From: Toxonevra muliebris
Taxonomy: Eukaryota > Arthropoda > Insecta > Diptera > Pallopteridae
Reading direction: 5' to 3'
DNA length: 64,000 nt
Assembly: GCA_963691655.1 (NCBI GenBank)
Contig: OY829327.1
Coordinates: 58,044,079-58,108,078 of the forward strand
How positions within the stretch are numbered: the first letter of the stretch is position 1; each line of letters opens with the position of its first letter. Positions 38,057 through 50,091 of the stretch are shown here, piece by piece. Under the pieces are notes generated by a model. That model was given only the letters and a program-made list of their open reading frames with translations. It had not been told where the DNA came from and ran no database searches. The position numbers and the translations under genes were made by a program.

Positions 38057-38335
38057 ATGTTAATTGGAACTTTTCAGGTTTTAATTGGGTTGTCTTCAAA
38101 TATTTCACAGGATGATTCCTTCGCGATATTCAGAATTAAAGAAGGTGATCGGGAAGGTCAAGACAAGCAAAAAATTGTATATGTGAGGAAGAGGAATAGA
38201 GGGAAGTCTATTATTAAACTTATACGAGCTATAGATGGCATAACGTTTTTATGTCTTGTTCCGAAAACCTCTAAGTTTTATAAAAAATTTATAAAGCATT
38301 TCAAAGCTAACAAGATTACCTTCCGACGGGTCTAA
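38057..38335 (+). CDS. Unidentified ORF, 92 codons
   Basis: The ATG at 38057 opens a frame of 92 codons to TAA at 38333. The N-terminus is hydrophobic (MLIGTFQVLIGLSSNIS), a possible but weak signal or membrane segment. The rest is strongly basic (VRKRNRGKSIIKLIR, FYKKFIKHFKANK). The start lies about 45 bp downstream of the Tc1-like terminus at 37988, and the 3' end runs into repeat-like sequence shared with 38596-38738. It may belong to a mobile element or be chance. No family is recognised. Confidence 0.25.
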   Translation: MLIGTFQVLIGLSSNISQDDSFAIFRIKEGDREGQDKQKIVYVRKRNRGKSIIKLIRAIDGITFLCLVPKTSKFYKKFIKHFKANKITFRRV

Positions 38336-38595
38336 AATCTTATCTTTAGTGACCCCTAGTGAAATTTTTCGAAAAATATATGATTTTGTCAAAAGTTAAC
38401 ATGTTCTAACTTTTGAATACCCTAAATGGGTAGTTTTGGCTCTTTTTTATTGAGAAAATCTAGAAAGTCCCATTTTAAGGAAGGGTTAAAATGTTGCATA
38501 AAAATAAAAACTAAAAACAAGAAGCACCTACGGGTTAAAGGTAAGGCATTTCACCACACAACGAATCAAAATTTTATTTTAAGCCTTATCCTTAA

Positions 38596-38738
38596 CCCGC
38601 ACGTACTTCCCATTTGGAGTGACCCCAGTGAAATTTTACCGAAAATATTTTTGTGAAACACTTTAACACTTTAAGGGAGACTTTTGTGGAATTTCTTAAA
38701 AAATTTCCAAAACACCCATATGGGTAGGAGTTAAAGGG
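38596..38738. mobile_element. Possible small piggyBac-type MITE
   Basis: TTAA at 38592-38595 followed by CCCGCACGTACTTCCCATTT, and AAAGGG then TTAA at 38739-38742. The termini are only loosely inverted (CCCATTTGG against CCATATGGG). A related block (GTGACCCCTAGTGAAATTTT) occurs at 38349-38369 just upstream. The 143-bp length and TTAA ends suggest piggyBac origin. Confidence 0.45.
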
Positions 38739-38742
38739 TTAA

Positions 38743-39439
38743 AATTTTCTGAGAAAACATGCCTCGCCAAATTTTAGTATGGGTTTTTGATGATAAGATT
38801 CATCTTAAATGTAGACAGTCAAACGCCATTAAACCCTGTTTATCCTTTGTTTTCGACAAAAACTCTTACTGTGCCAACTAAGGCCCACTCCCTCCTACTC
38901 TAACTTATTTTTATATTCGTAATGTCCAAAATAAGTACTTTGAATAGATTTTATAAAATCTTTAAATTTTATGAATTTGAGAAGCTCGTTAAAATTTTAC
39001 TAACTAAAATATTTGATTTTACAGTACCAATCATATTTCCTAACAAATTTTCACTCCAGTATTGTTATATTTTCAACTTATTATATTTTTATGCAATCTT
39101 TAAAAATCTTTTATACTTAACTCGTTTCATAGCATTAACCCATTACCAAAAAGTGTGCTTTTATAGATTAAAAGTGTGATTTTTATAAGCTATGAAGCTA
39201 AAAAAGTGGGAACAGGTAAGCTGGCTATCGTCTATAGCTGTTAGCATTCTTGAACAATTAGCTGTACAGCACGCTATAGAGACTAATTATCTGTATAAAT
39301 GTTTGTTGGGCTCTCATACAAGTGAAATGCTATGTATTCGCCTTGGATATCACCTTTTGGAAAGGTAAACGCTTTCAAATATGTTGTTTTTAATTATTTG
39401 CTTATACATAAATTTGTTTTGGTAATTCTTGGTAAGTGT
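38743..39439. other. AT-rich non-coding stretch
   Basis: Nothing supported. Confidence 0.35.
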
Positions 39440-39560
39440 TCTACAGGGTGCCTGGATTTGATTTTCGGGACAGGCAAAAATCAAAAATGGAAAATAACAA
39501 TTTTTCTACACGACACAACCTCTTGGCTAAAAATTAAAAGAAAAAAATTACTAAAAAAAC
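39440..39560 (+). mobile_element. SINE-like repeat, body fragment (copy B)
   Basis: AAAAATCAAAAAT, then TTTCTACACG, CACAACCTCTTGGCT and AAAT follow in the same order and spacing as in the minus strand of 51000-51110, where the tRNA-like head is also preserved. The head here is degraded (GGTGCCTGGATTTGATTTTC). Confidence 0.65.
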
Positions 39561-39584
39561 TTTTTACTTCCATTCTATAACAAA

Positions 39585-39660
39585 TAAAACACAACATGAA
39601 TGGATGCAAAAAGCTTGGACTATGCTTTGGCACAACAGCCAAAAGGACAAGTTTTTCGCT
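39585..39660 (-). repeat. Dispersed repeat fragment, inverse of 46496-46566
   Basis: On the minus strand this reads TTGGCTGTTGTGCC, then CCAAGCTTTTTGCATCCATT, then CATGTTGTGTT. It shares the downstream CCAAGCTTTTCGCATCCATT and CATGTTGTGTT with 46496-46566, although the flanking GGCACAACAG block is on the opposite strand relative to it. Confidence 0.5.
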
Positions 39661-41231
39661 TTCATATTTTAAAGCAATTAAACTTTATTGAACATGAAAT
39701 TTAATAACAACGCACAACTTTTCACAAAATGGGGTCAAAGCTACAATTTTTAGTTTTTCATTACAAACTTTGAAGTTTGTCCGCCTATGGCCAATTTCAC
39801 GGAAATCGCAACGGAAACTGTTTTTGTATATTGAAATTATTATTATTTTAAGTTTCACAGACGGATTTTCTTCGGAGTACACAATCGATCTAAAAAAAAA
39901 ACAGAAAAAAAAAGAAGTGAAATATTAATTTACAGAATGTTATTAATTATTTAGGATAGAAAATTACACATTTTGTTCAAGTGATCAAACATAAGTACTA
40001 TTAAATTATAATTCGACTATAGCTATGAACAATTTATTACAAATGTAAATACAAACATTATAACAACCCAACACATATCAGTTATACAATTTTGAAAACT
40101 TTTTTGTGACAGTTGTACTATTTCTGTACTAAAAAAAATTATAAGTAAATGTTTGTGTATTTTAGAAGGTGTAGTAGAATTGGTCTACCCCTAGGAAATG
40201 AGGCGACCAACTGTAGGAAAAAGCATAACTGCTCATACACAACATCATTACCAATAATAAAAAATTACTGTAAGCCTAATAAGTTTTATGCTGGATTTTG
40301 TGCGGTCCGTTCGAGCCATAAAATGTTAATAAATTTATTCCAATAAATATATATCAAGGTTGAATGAATTACACACATGCAACCGAAATTCGCATTTTTG
40401 TACATCTTAGAATGAGGATGCAACTGTTCAAATAAAAAAAAATATTTTCAAGGTATCTAAATAAAAAAATTGATCAAATATCTTTACTACTCAAAGCGCA
40501 TTTATTAATCCGGTAATTATATATTGTTGATAACAGAATTAAAACCATAATTTTTTCAACAAATATTTTTCGCTTCCATCCTCAGCATTAACATATTAGC
40601 ATTTTTCACTTTATTTGATTCTGAAACATTAAGGTTTCTTCCAAAGGTGCAAATTGGTGTAGGAAACTTAAACTCCACATTATAATACACATTAAAACGT
40701 TTCATTCCATATCAATAACTTGGACGATATCGCAGAACACAAACGCGATTGTTAATTTTACCACAAAAACCCTTACGCTTTCGCGGTAACTGCAATAATA
40801 CTACAAAAACTTTTTAGTACGTTTTTAGTACATACCTTAATTTTTATTATCCTTCAAAAAAAAATTAATTTTTAAAAATTGTTTACAAAATTTACTTGTT
40901 GAAAATTACAAATTTTTCCTGTTTACCGTACCAAAAAATTTTCTGTTCTTATATTACAAATTTGTGCAGTCGTCACACAAAGAAAGTTGCCAACAGAGCA
41001 GAAAAAATTATTTTTTCTTGACATTTCGACTATTCTTATTATATATGTATGTAAATACCATTAACAAAAATTCGACAATAAAATTTTCGATTTTATGAGA
41101 TGGACCAAATTTTGTCAAGACAAATTTTTTGTACCTTAGTAAATAAATGACCAACTATGTATATTCATCGTTTTTATTCAGTTTTATAATTCTGGGTTGA
41201 GATTACAAATATTAGTATCTTATATAGGCTG
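39661..41231. other. AT-rich non-coding stretch
   Basis: Nothing supported. Confidence 0.35.
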
Positions 41232-41456
41232 TTGCAAATGTTCTGACCTCTTCAATCCAGACTTTATTTTAATATAACTTTTTTAATTTTTTTTTTTTTT
41301 GCAACATAATTTTGTACTTTTAATTTTTTATAATAAATGGCAATAAATACACTTTGTTTTGAATAAAAAAGATTTTTGATATAAATTATTTTAGTGAACT
41401 TAAGAAGTCAATTAAAGTACAACAGATTTTGGCTGCAAATGATATGACCGGCACTG
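41232..41456 (+). mobile_element. Tc1-like 3' end, second copy
   Basis: This matches 1126-1332 throughout, including TTAGTGAACTTAAGAAGTCA and TTAAAGTACAA, and ends GGCACTG at 41456 followed by TA. It has a longer T run and an insertion of about 10 bp (CTTTGTTTTG). All coding sequence is missing. Confidence 0.88.
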
Positions 41457-41458
41457 TA

Positions 41459-42155
41459 CATTTAGGTTTGACACGCACAAATCAATCAGAGTCGCTGTGT
41501 TTTCAGTAATTCTTGTTGGAGAATTAACTAAAAAATTTAGTCCATTGTCATCACACAAATTTTTTAATCGACGACATATAGCAGTGTGACAATGTGAACT
41601 ATATTAAAATCGCCGCATATTTACAAAATGTGTAAAAATGTAAACCCAAATTTTAAAAAATAATGGTTTTGATTTTATTAATGAAATTTTTTGCTCTCAA
41701 AGTTGCCCGCTTAGTTCGATCTGAAATTTTATAAATGTAAAATCTTTACTTCCCATTGCTTTTTAGTATTGTATGCGAGACAAATTTTCACTACATCGAT
41801 AGGAAGGGCATCAACCTTTTCATATTTTAATTTAAAAGTTCACCAATCTGAAAACTTAAAGTTCTATATTTTGATATAACTCACTTTTAAGTATGAAAAT
41901 AGATAAAGTGAAAATCAAAGTAAAAATATGCGCCTCTCCCTCTTCTTAATCGGCAATAAAAAAACATTTTTAAAGTTGGGGAAAAGACAATTTATTTTAT
42001 GCGAAAAACAAAATATTTATTATGGAAAATGCTATTTCTTTCAATTTCGATAAATTCACTTTTAAAACTGTTCGAGAAGATGTCACAAAAACTTTTGACA
42101 CTTTCTTTTGACATTTAAAATAAAACACTTAAACTAAAAATAAGTTAGGTATGGC
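41459..42155. other. AT-rich non-coding stretch
   Basis: Nothing supported. Confidence 0.35.
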
Positions 42156-43652
42156 CAGTGCTACCAACTCTTGCTTGGCAAAAATCAGTATATTGAGGAA
42201 TATTAATTTTCGAAAATCATAGTAAATAAAAACCACTTTTTTGATTAATTGAACTTATTTCCTTTATGAGGGAATTAAGGTTTTAGGGCTGTAGAAATTA
42301 AATTTTTTTCGACGAGTTCTTATAGTCTTTAAAAGTGAAACTCGCAAAACTCTCAATGTTATGTGGCAGTAAATGTTTCAGCGCCTATTTAGAAACTTTG
42401 AAATTTTAAACACATTTTTCGCGACTGGTTTACACAATATCTTTGAAAATACTTACCATTGCTTATGATTTCAGGTCGATCAAATACTCCTTTATCGTTT
42501 CGATTACATAAAGAGAAGATTTGAGGCATTTCATGTTAAGCGGACAACCAAAAAAAGTAAGGTTCCGAAATTCGTTGAAATTCGGCCTAAATATGGATTT
42601 TTCAAAAGTAATTTTTAGAATTAAGAAAATTTACAATAAAATATTGAACATGGTAATTTAAATACGAAATTTACTGTTCTTTTCAATTATGGAATCAGAC
42701 TGGAAATTAAAATTTTTTTTATGCAGAAGTAAAAGTTTAAAATCAGAATTTTAATAACTTCGACATTTAAAAAAAAATTATTTTTCAAAATTTAGCTTAA
42801 AGTATTTAAACAATACCCTTAATATTTCAAAATGGGATCTACATTAGTTTAGGAGATAGATACATAGGTGTCGCATTGAGCGTGGTAGCTATGTACTTTA
42901 ATTCATGTATCTCCCAAACTAATGCAGATCTCATTTTGAAATTTTAAGGGTATTATTTAAATACTTTAAGTTAAATTTTGAAAAATTTTTTTTTTTTCAA
43001 ATGGTTCTGATTTTTAAACTGGTGCATAAAAAAAATTTTAATTTCCGGTCTGTTTCCATAATTGAAAAGAACAGTAAATTTCCCATTTAAATTGTCATGT
43101 TCAATATTTTATTGTAAATTTGTTTGATTCTAAAAATTACTTTTGAAAAAATCATATTTGAATTACGTCAATTCTTTAAAACCCCAAAATTTGGCAAATT
43201 TAGAAGTTAAACTACGCTGAATTTCAGAACTTCACATTCTTTTACGTTGTCCGCTTCACATGAAATGCCTCATTTATGACATATTTTTATTTTTATGCAA
43301 TAAAACATGGCTGTGTTTTGAAGCGAAATTGATAATTTTTCTTTTTAACAAATTCTCAATTCTAAAACTTTTTAAATTTTTTTTATTTAATTTTTAAATT
43401 TATCCTGGCCTCAACGTAACGTTTTCCCCAAATATTAATTTTTGAGAGTTCAGTAAATCTTAATGCGTACATAATATTCAAATATTTTCGAGGAAGTCAC
43501 AAGTTGATATACAAGTTGATTGTTTAGTTGTTGGTTTTTAGTGTAAATAAAAGAGAATAAGCAGGTTTGGAGAAAAAAATCCGTATGGAATTTTAATCAG
43601 TATATGGAGTTAAAAATCAGTATGATACTGATTATGTCAGCTGGTAACACTA
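42156..43652. mobile_element. hAT-like non-autonomous element carrying a long palindrome
   Basis: Termini are CAGTGCTACCAACT (42156) and TAGTGTTACCAGCT (read inward from 43652), 11 of 14 identical. The flanking 8-mers GGTATGGC and GTTATGAC agree at 6 of 8 positions, fitting a decayed 8-bp hAT target duplication. No transposase is readable. The central part is the palindrome described separately at 42522-43272. Confidence 0.65.
42522..43272. repeat. Long palindrome (hairpin), arms about 340-365 bp
   Basis: The left arm 42522-42858 and right arm 42908-43272 are reverse complements with scattered mismatches and small gaps. Outer ends are TGAGGCATTTCATGT, inner ends CATTAGTTTAGGAGATA. The spacer is only about 49 nt. 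If transcribed it would fold into a near-continuous duplex. Confidence 0.85.
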
Positions 43653-44276
43653 GTTATGACAATAAAGTTAGATTGAAGGAAACCACATGCTCTAATACAA
43701 ACACCCACTGCTCACACGTGGAAAAGTTACTTAAATTTTATGAGATGACAGTAAAGTTAAGCAGAGCGTTGGCATCTTATAGCTTTAATTTGCACTTTTT
43801 TATTTTTGCAATAAATTTTATACAAATTCTTACATTTTAGTGCTTGTTATTTCAAATTATAAAGGTAAAATTTACTTTTTTACAATCATGTTGAAAATGT
43901 GAAAAAACTTGTGAACACACTTCACACCAGAGATCTGCAATGAGTACTGGCAAACCGAAAATATTCAATTCAGGATCCAAAAATTCTTCTATTCATATGC
44001 ATCCATATTTATTTAAATGCTGTCGAACCTCATATCCACCTTTAAGTTTGAGGTACCCATTATACTCACATTGTTATTCACCTGTTTGCTTTGTAATTTT
44101 CGGTTGACATGGTGCTCTTGCAAACAACTTTTAAGCGCCTAATTTGAAGCACTTGTCTTAGAAACCGCTGGGTTGGTATGTGAGCAAGTTATAAATACAT
44201 TCAATGAAAAGTATTTCAACAGTGACATAAATGCATAGTTATTACAAGTGGTTTTTATTCAAATTTTATATACAAG
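43653..44276. other. AT-rich non-coding stretch
   Basis: Nothing supported. Confidence 0.35.
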
Positions 44277-44665
44277 GGTTTTCTGTGCCAAGAAATCTAT
44301 TTGTATTGAAAAAATATTCCAAATGGGGCTCCAGAGCAAAAGTTAGAGAAATTGAGGAAAATTTAAATTTTTCTTAGTACTTGAGTGACACCTATGGACC
44401 GACCGATTATGTTCAAATTTTGCACACCAGGGACTTCTGGCCAGAAAACTAGTTTTTGGCCTCTAGTTTGATCTGAAATATATTCCAAAGGAAGCTCCGC
44501 AGCAAAAATCAAGGAAAGCGAAATTTTTCATTGTAACTCCTCATTGTCCTATCTATGGACTGGCGAATTTTATTGAAAATTTATGTATGAATCAACGTTT
44601 TTTCTTTAGTCATGGATATTATTTTTTAGCCTCTATTTTGAGCAAAAGTTAGCAAAAGTAGTAGG
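44277..44665. repeat. Degenerate tandem repeat, ~155-bp unit, about 2.5 copies
   Basis: The units share the order TTCTG(G/T)CCA, ATATTCCAAA, GGGGCTCC or GAAGCTCC, GCAAAA, and CTATGGAC. Copies start near 44280, 44436 and 44591 (partial). They are diverged and non-coding. Confidence 0.6.
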
Positions 44666-44879
44666 TATTCCACTAACTTCCACATGTATTTCGATCCAGT
44701 CTAGTGTGCATATGTATTTTTTTTATGTACCCTGGAGGCGAGGAATTTTCAAAAATACCAGAGTCCGAACTATTGGTATGCACGACTCACATACAGGCTG
44801 GATCTTCTCAGGTGCGCTTAAGTACTAATCCGAAACCACTATACCACGGTACTCTCATTAGGTATTACTTCGCGCGCCT

Positions 44880-45480
44880 GGTTAGCGTTTAGGCTGTATT
44901 CATCCAGTCTTCTCGCTTGAAGAGTTCAATCACCCTTAGATAATTTTGCACTCTCGTGATAAACTCACATATTTCAGTCGATTCTTCCTCCGACTGTATC
45001 ATACCGTCAGTTATGCTCAATAGGTTTGGCAACGTTATAAATGTTGGTCTGAAGCGCAGACAGCTAGAAATTGTGTGTTGCACATCTTCCTCCTAATCGC
45101 TACAGAGAGGACAGAGTGGAGAATCGTCATGTCCAAATCTATGTGTGTAGGTAATTTCTGTAACCTCCGTGACCCCTTAAAAACTGTGTTATACGGTAGT
45201 TTGTTTCTTCATGTTTCAATCTTTGGAATAAAAGTGTACAGCCACATGCCTTTCGATGATTTCTCCAATCTATTCCATCATGTCGCTAATGATGCTAGTC
45301 TACCATCATAATACCAGAATTATCAGCAGCTAATTTGAGCGCCTTCTATCATAGACTCGTTTCATTTTGTCCGCGAGTATATCAATCGTCATCACACCAG
45401 TAAAGAGTAAAGACGAACGTTGCATCTTCTGAAATGTATGTGTAGGAGTGCATGAGTAGTCTTTGACTCAACTTATTTGG
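44880..45480 (-). mobile_element. R1-clade LINE C-terminus, second copy family member
   Basis: Minus-strand frames give GVMTIDILADKMKRVYDRRR near 45330-45400, then HRFGHDDSPLCPLC and EDVQHTISSCLRF near 45055-45145. HRFGHDDSP with the C-x2-C and H/C arrangement is the C-terminal zinc knuckle of R1-clade ORF2 (family YLHRFGHDDSP.CP.C...EHV.F.C.RF). One stop (SD*EED) splits the knuckle, and other stops and a frame change lie upstream. Sequence toward 44700 may be its 3' end. No poly(A) was found. Confidence 0.75.
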
Positions 45481-46495
45481 TGCTACTTCATTTTATGAGC
45501 TGCCTCAAAAGATTTACTTTTGTTTATACCTTGAGTTATCACATTTCAGCGTCAAGTTGCCATAAAAATAAAAGCAGACGTCATTTCTATGCATTGTTTT
45601 GATATTTTTATGCTCTTACATCTTTCTTGTTGTTGTTTTTGCGATTTCTTAAATTAATCTGAAGCTTAGAGGATTTTTGAGGATTTTGGTTTTTATTTTT
45701 AAATATCTAGGGAAGCGAAAAACTAATTTCATCTCATAAAGTGGAAAAATTATAGCAAAGAAATACTTTTATTTTTATTAATTTTTTTTTTTTAATAAAT
45801 TAGTAATAATAAATTTTCTTCAGATAAATTAAATCTTTCATATAAATAGTTACTTTTCAATTGCGCTCATATAAAATACATTCACATACATACACACCCA
45901 CAACAAAGGTTTCTAGGAAATTACACTTTCGAAAATGGCTTCCAGCTGTCAACATTTAATCTAACATTATACGTTTTCATATGTGCGATGTCAGCATATT
46001 ATGTAACTTTACCCAGTAAGAAATCATGCCATTCTTGATGTTTACAATACAATTACATTATATTTTCAAAACATTTTTTTCAATGGCAATATTAATTACC
46101 GTATTCGAAATTATACAGTGCGTTTTATTTTTATAACCCACCTGGATCATACCACAGTCACGGCCATTATACTTTTTCAAAATATGGTGTGTGATAATAT
46201 ATATAAATCGTGTAAGTCAGTACGATTGCTCTTATGCTTTTCTAACTGCCCTTGAAAAAAAAGTTTCCATAGGGTCGTTAAATTTCTTATAATCTTGATT
46301 TAAGAAGCTGTAACGGCTGTTACAGGTGCGCATGTACAATTTGTAGTTTGCTCAAAGTTTGAAAAATTAATTTAAAAAAATCCAAACTTCTGGGTTTTGC
46401 TACGCGATAAAAAAAATATTTTAAAATACCTCAGAAATTAGTTGCATTTCTGAATCTTTTGCGTTGTTGAGTACAAGTTACCGGAACCAACTACT
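45481..46495. other. AT-rich non-coding stretch
   Basis: Nothing supported. Confidence 0.35.
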
Positions 46496-46566
46496 ACTAT
46501 TATGGCACAACAGCCCCTGGAGGGTGAAGGCCAAGCTTTTCGCATCCATTCATGTTGTGTTGCAGA
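46496..46566 (+). repeat. Dispersed repeat fragment
   Basis: ACTATTATGGCACAACAGCC, then GGCCAAGCTTTTCGCATCC, then ATTCATGTTGTGTT. It resembles 39585-39660. Confidence 0.5.
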
Positions 46567-47359
46567 CAGTGGCGGTACGTCCATATAAGCCCAAAAGCCG
46601 GGCTTGCCTAAGAATTGTTAACTGAAAATTTGTACAATATGTACTTACAAAATTACTACTTTTGTTTTAACTGAAAGAATAATTTTCTTTTAAAATTTTT
46701 TATTTGTATTACCCTGTTTTTCAATAGCTCGTATGTGTATTAATAAAAAATTAAATGTGGATTATATAGAATACCCACAAGCATTCATGACATCGCAGTT
46801 CATCAAGTTGGCTTTTACGAGGCTTTTAAAATTTGAAAATGTATGTTTTCATAACATGCTATCTCGCTTATTCTTATAGGAAGTGCGGTTCCATAAAAAG
46901 TAGCAGCATACCAATTTTCTACTACTATGTATGATTTTATATAGAACTTAAGGCTGGCTTTCAGTTTTTGTTTGCCATTTGGAAAGTATTTACTCCACTT
47001 TCTTTTACTCTTATTTTTTGCGCCATTAGTTTTTAGCAGAGTTTCGAACAGGTTAAATTTGGGTTCGTGTTCAGGTTCAGGTTCAAGCAAAAAATAACAG
47101 TGTGTTCCGGTTCAGGTTCAAATAAAAATGAAGCAAAACAAGGTTTTTCAAATAATAGTTTTACTTATTTACATCCATACATTTAGTTACTTTGCAATTT
47201 GGATTTTTTCATTCCGTTGACATTTTCTTATATTTGATAATTTGCAGTTTTATTAATAAGGTTTATATTAAGAGAAATTATCGTTTAGTTTAAAAAATAG
47301 TATATCACTCAATTGGTTTGGATTGGTTTTTTAAATGATGCCTTTGCGGAGCCTATATC
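46567..47359. other. AT-rich non-coding stretch
   Basis: Nothing supported. Confidence 0.35.
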
Positions 47360-49042
47360 AATTTAAGTCCAAAAATGCCCTTTCTACGTTTACCTCCTGA
47401 ATTTATATGCTCATTTTGTATTTTTAATGTCAATATTTTAGCACGTCTAAAAACGTTGGTAAAGTCCAAACAAAGCTCCCATATTCCTTCATCAATCCTT
47501 CAATCGGCATCTAGAGCATTCCATCCTTATTGCCTTTTTGGTTTGGTAAAAAAAATGCACTGGGCTTGCCTCATCAGAAAATGCTAGGCACTCCACTGGT
47601 TGCAGACTTCCCCAAGCTATCAAATTGTGGGGCATCTCCGGTATTATGAAAATCGATTGACGAGGGACTAACAAAGCACTGCGATTTTATCACTTCGAAA
47701 ATAATGGATTGCGAAACGAGAATTCTCGATGAACTTACCAGTAAAATCAACGCTATTAAATTTGATCTGTGTGGCGTAACAAAACGTCTTGGCATGCTGG
47801 AAGTAGCTGCAACCGAGTCCCAAACTTTGAAATCAGAAATAACCGCTCTTAAAACTCGCCTGGAACGCCAAGAAACAACGCACCGTTTTGGCCTGTGACC
47901 CACGCATAATCGGAGTTTCATTTAGAGAAGATGAAAATCTTACTCGTATTTTCCAACAGCTGTGCAACTCAACAAACATCAATCCGCCGGCACTGAAGAG
48001 TATTGTACGAATAAAAAATAACAAACATAACAACAATGCACGCATATCACCAGACTCTGCTATAATGCGAATGTATCTTTGCCTTTTAATAAGAACTTTG
48101 TATTAAAGGCCATTGCAAATCTCAAACGTTCCTACCACGATATTCTCCGCCTAAAGCACATTGGTTTTGACTCGGATATTCCGGATATTCCGCGGCTTTG
48201 TTTATGTTAAGTGTGCCTGTGATGCATTGTCCACCCGAGTCGTTTCGCTTGAACATCTGGAACAAATAGCAGGTGCTTATGGTGGAGGGCCTATTGACCG
48301 CAACATTGTGACTGATAATACAAGCAACATATAACAAGGTCCATATATTGAATTTAAGCAACACTTATTATCATGTTATTTACTTTAATTTTTTCTTCTC
48401 TCGAATGTCATTTTTTCATTATTGCTATCGTTTAGAAAATGTTCACTTTCCTAAAAATATCATTGTTTGCATTGGCAAAAAATATATTATTCCAACCTTT
48501 AATTTTGACAAATAGCGATCGAAATAGTTCCAAAGACAACGTTTACAATTGAGTCCGCATCTTGTGCAAACAGAGACAGGGCCTTAATATTTGCCACATA
48601 AATGCGCAAAGCTTGTGTAATAAAATAGACGAGTTCAGGTATATTTTTGAATATTCCTCGGTAGATGTTATTTGTGTGTCCGAGACATGGTTTCAGCCAT
48701 CTTTTCATGACGAATTGTTTAAAGCCAATGGGTATACAATCTTTCAAACAGATTGACAAAGACATGCAGGTGGCGTGGCTGTTTACATGAGAAACAATAT
48801 TGTATGTAAAGTTAAATGTAAATCCAGGACTAACGATTTCATTTAATTTTTTTTTATAGATATTATTATATTTATTATATTATTTATGGTTCACGAAAAA
48901 TATTGATTGGCACTATTTACAGACCTTATCGCAGTGTAGATTTCTCCACGTTATTGGAAGTTTTACATTCCTTGTCCTTGTCGTATGTCGATATAATACT
49001 AACTGGTGATTTCAATGGATTTCATATAATCTAATAGATAAT

Positions 49043-49636
49043 ATGAAATCCATTGGATTAACTACCGCGAATTGCACTATTCCAACTCATTTTACAGCAT
49101 CAAGTAGTACACTTCTAGACCTATTTTTTGTAAGCGACTCAACGAAAATACTACTTTATGACCTAATTTCAGTGCCATTATTCTCTAAACATTCCTTAAT
49201 TTTCCGAACCTACGACTTTCACCTTAATGTCAAAATGCAACAGATTTGTTACCGTGACTTCAACATTATCGATCTTTACCAAAGCAAAGGTACATGGAAA
49301 CAAATTAGAAATATGGGTATCGAAAAAAACGAAGTTAATACTGACATATGTGATGTCAATGCGGTGAATAAAACTTTTACTGAGAATTCTATCTCAATTA
49401 ATAATTGTAGTTCTGACCCATATTTTGATAATGTAAACAATCCTGAAACCTCTTTTCAATTTGCATGTGTCAACCAAATTGACGTTCTAAAAAGTTTTCT
49501 GTCCATTAAGCCAAACGCGGTCGGTTATGACAATATTCATCCAAAATTTATTAAATTGCTTTTGCCAAAACTATTTCCATACGTAACACACATTTTCAAC
49601 ACAATCTTCACTACCTCCGTTTTCCCAAGTAACTGA
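49043..49636 (+). pseudogene. CR1 ORF2 fragment: endonuclease end to RT fingers
   Basis: This is the longest open piece of the LINE, 197 codons. Its first half (SSSTLLDLFFVSDSTK, FSKHSLI) matches the end of the APE endonuclease, where the family has LLDLI..S....V and SDH or SKH with the catalytic His (H preserved). The second half (FLSIKPNAVGYDNIHPKF, FNTIFTTSVFPSN) is the start of the RT. It stops where the family has W followed by K, so TGA has replaced Trp. Confidence 0.85.
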
Positions 49637-49740
49637 AAAATACCAAAATAATTCCACTGCCAAAGTCAAACAATGAGTTTAGACCCATTGCAATCTTGTC
49701 TTATTTATCTTAAGTTTTTGAGCGCTTAGCACAAAAACAA

Positions 49741-50091
49741 ATGAGTGAGTACTTCCTACAAAACAATTTGATAACAGATAGACAGTCGGGGTTTCGACCT
49801 CATCGGGGCTGTGTCACGGCACTTGCAGACGTTATTGAAAATATCAGATCGAATCTTGATAATAACCAAACTACCATCTTAACTTTATTAGACCACTCGA
49901 AAGCTTTTGACAAAGTTAATCATTATATACTGCACTCAAAACTACTCAGCCTTTTCAACTTTTCACCAACTGCTGTATATTGCGGGAACTTAATTTCGGA
50001 CTTCATAAAAACTAACAGAGGTGTGCCACAAGGTTCCATCCTCAGCCCAATCGTTTTTACTCTTTATATTAATGACCTTCGCAAAATTTAG
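49741..50091 (+). pseudogene. CR1 ORF2 fragment: RT palm, motifs A and B
   Basis: This 116-codon open piece covers SGFRPHRGCVTALADVIENI, motif A LLDHSKAFDKVNH, and motif B RGVPQGSILSPIVF. A short internal deletion before AVYCGNLIS removes residues usually found between A and B. It ends with a stop just before motif C, which resumes as MYADDVQLYTS at about 50110. Confidence 0.88.

Noticed and set aside
47574..47921. 115-codon ORF on the minus strand
   Set aside because: It is antisense to the ORF1 region of the CR1-type LINE and has no motif of its own.
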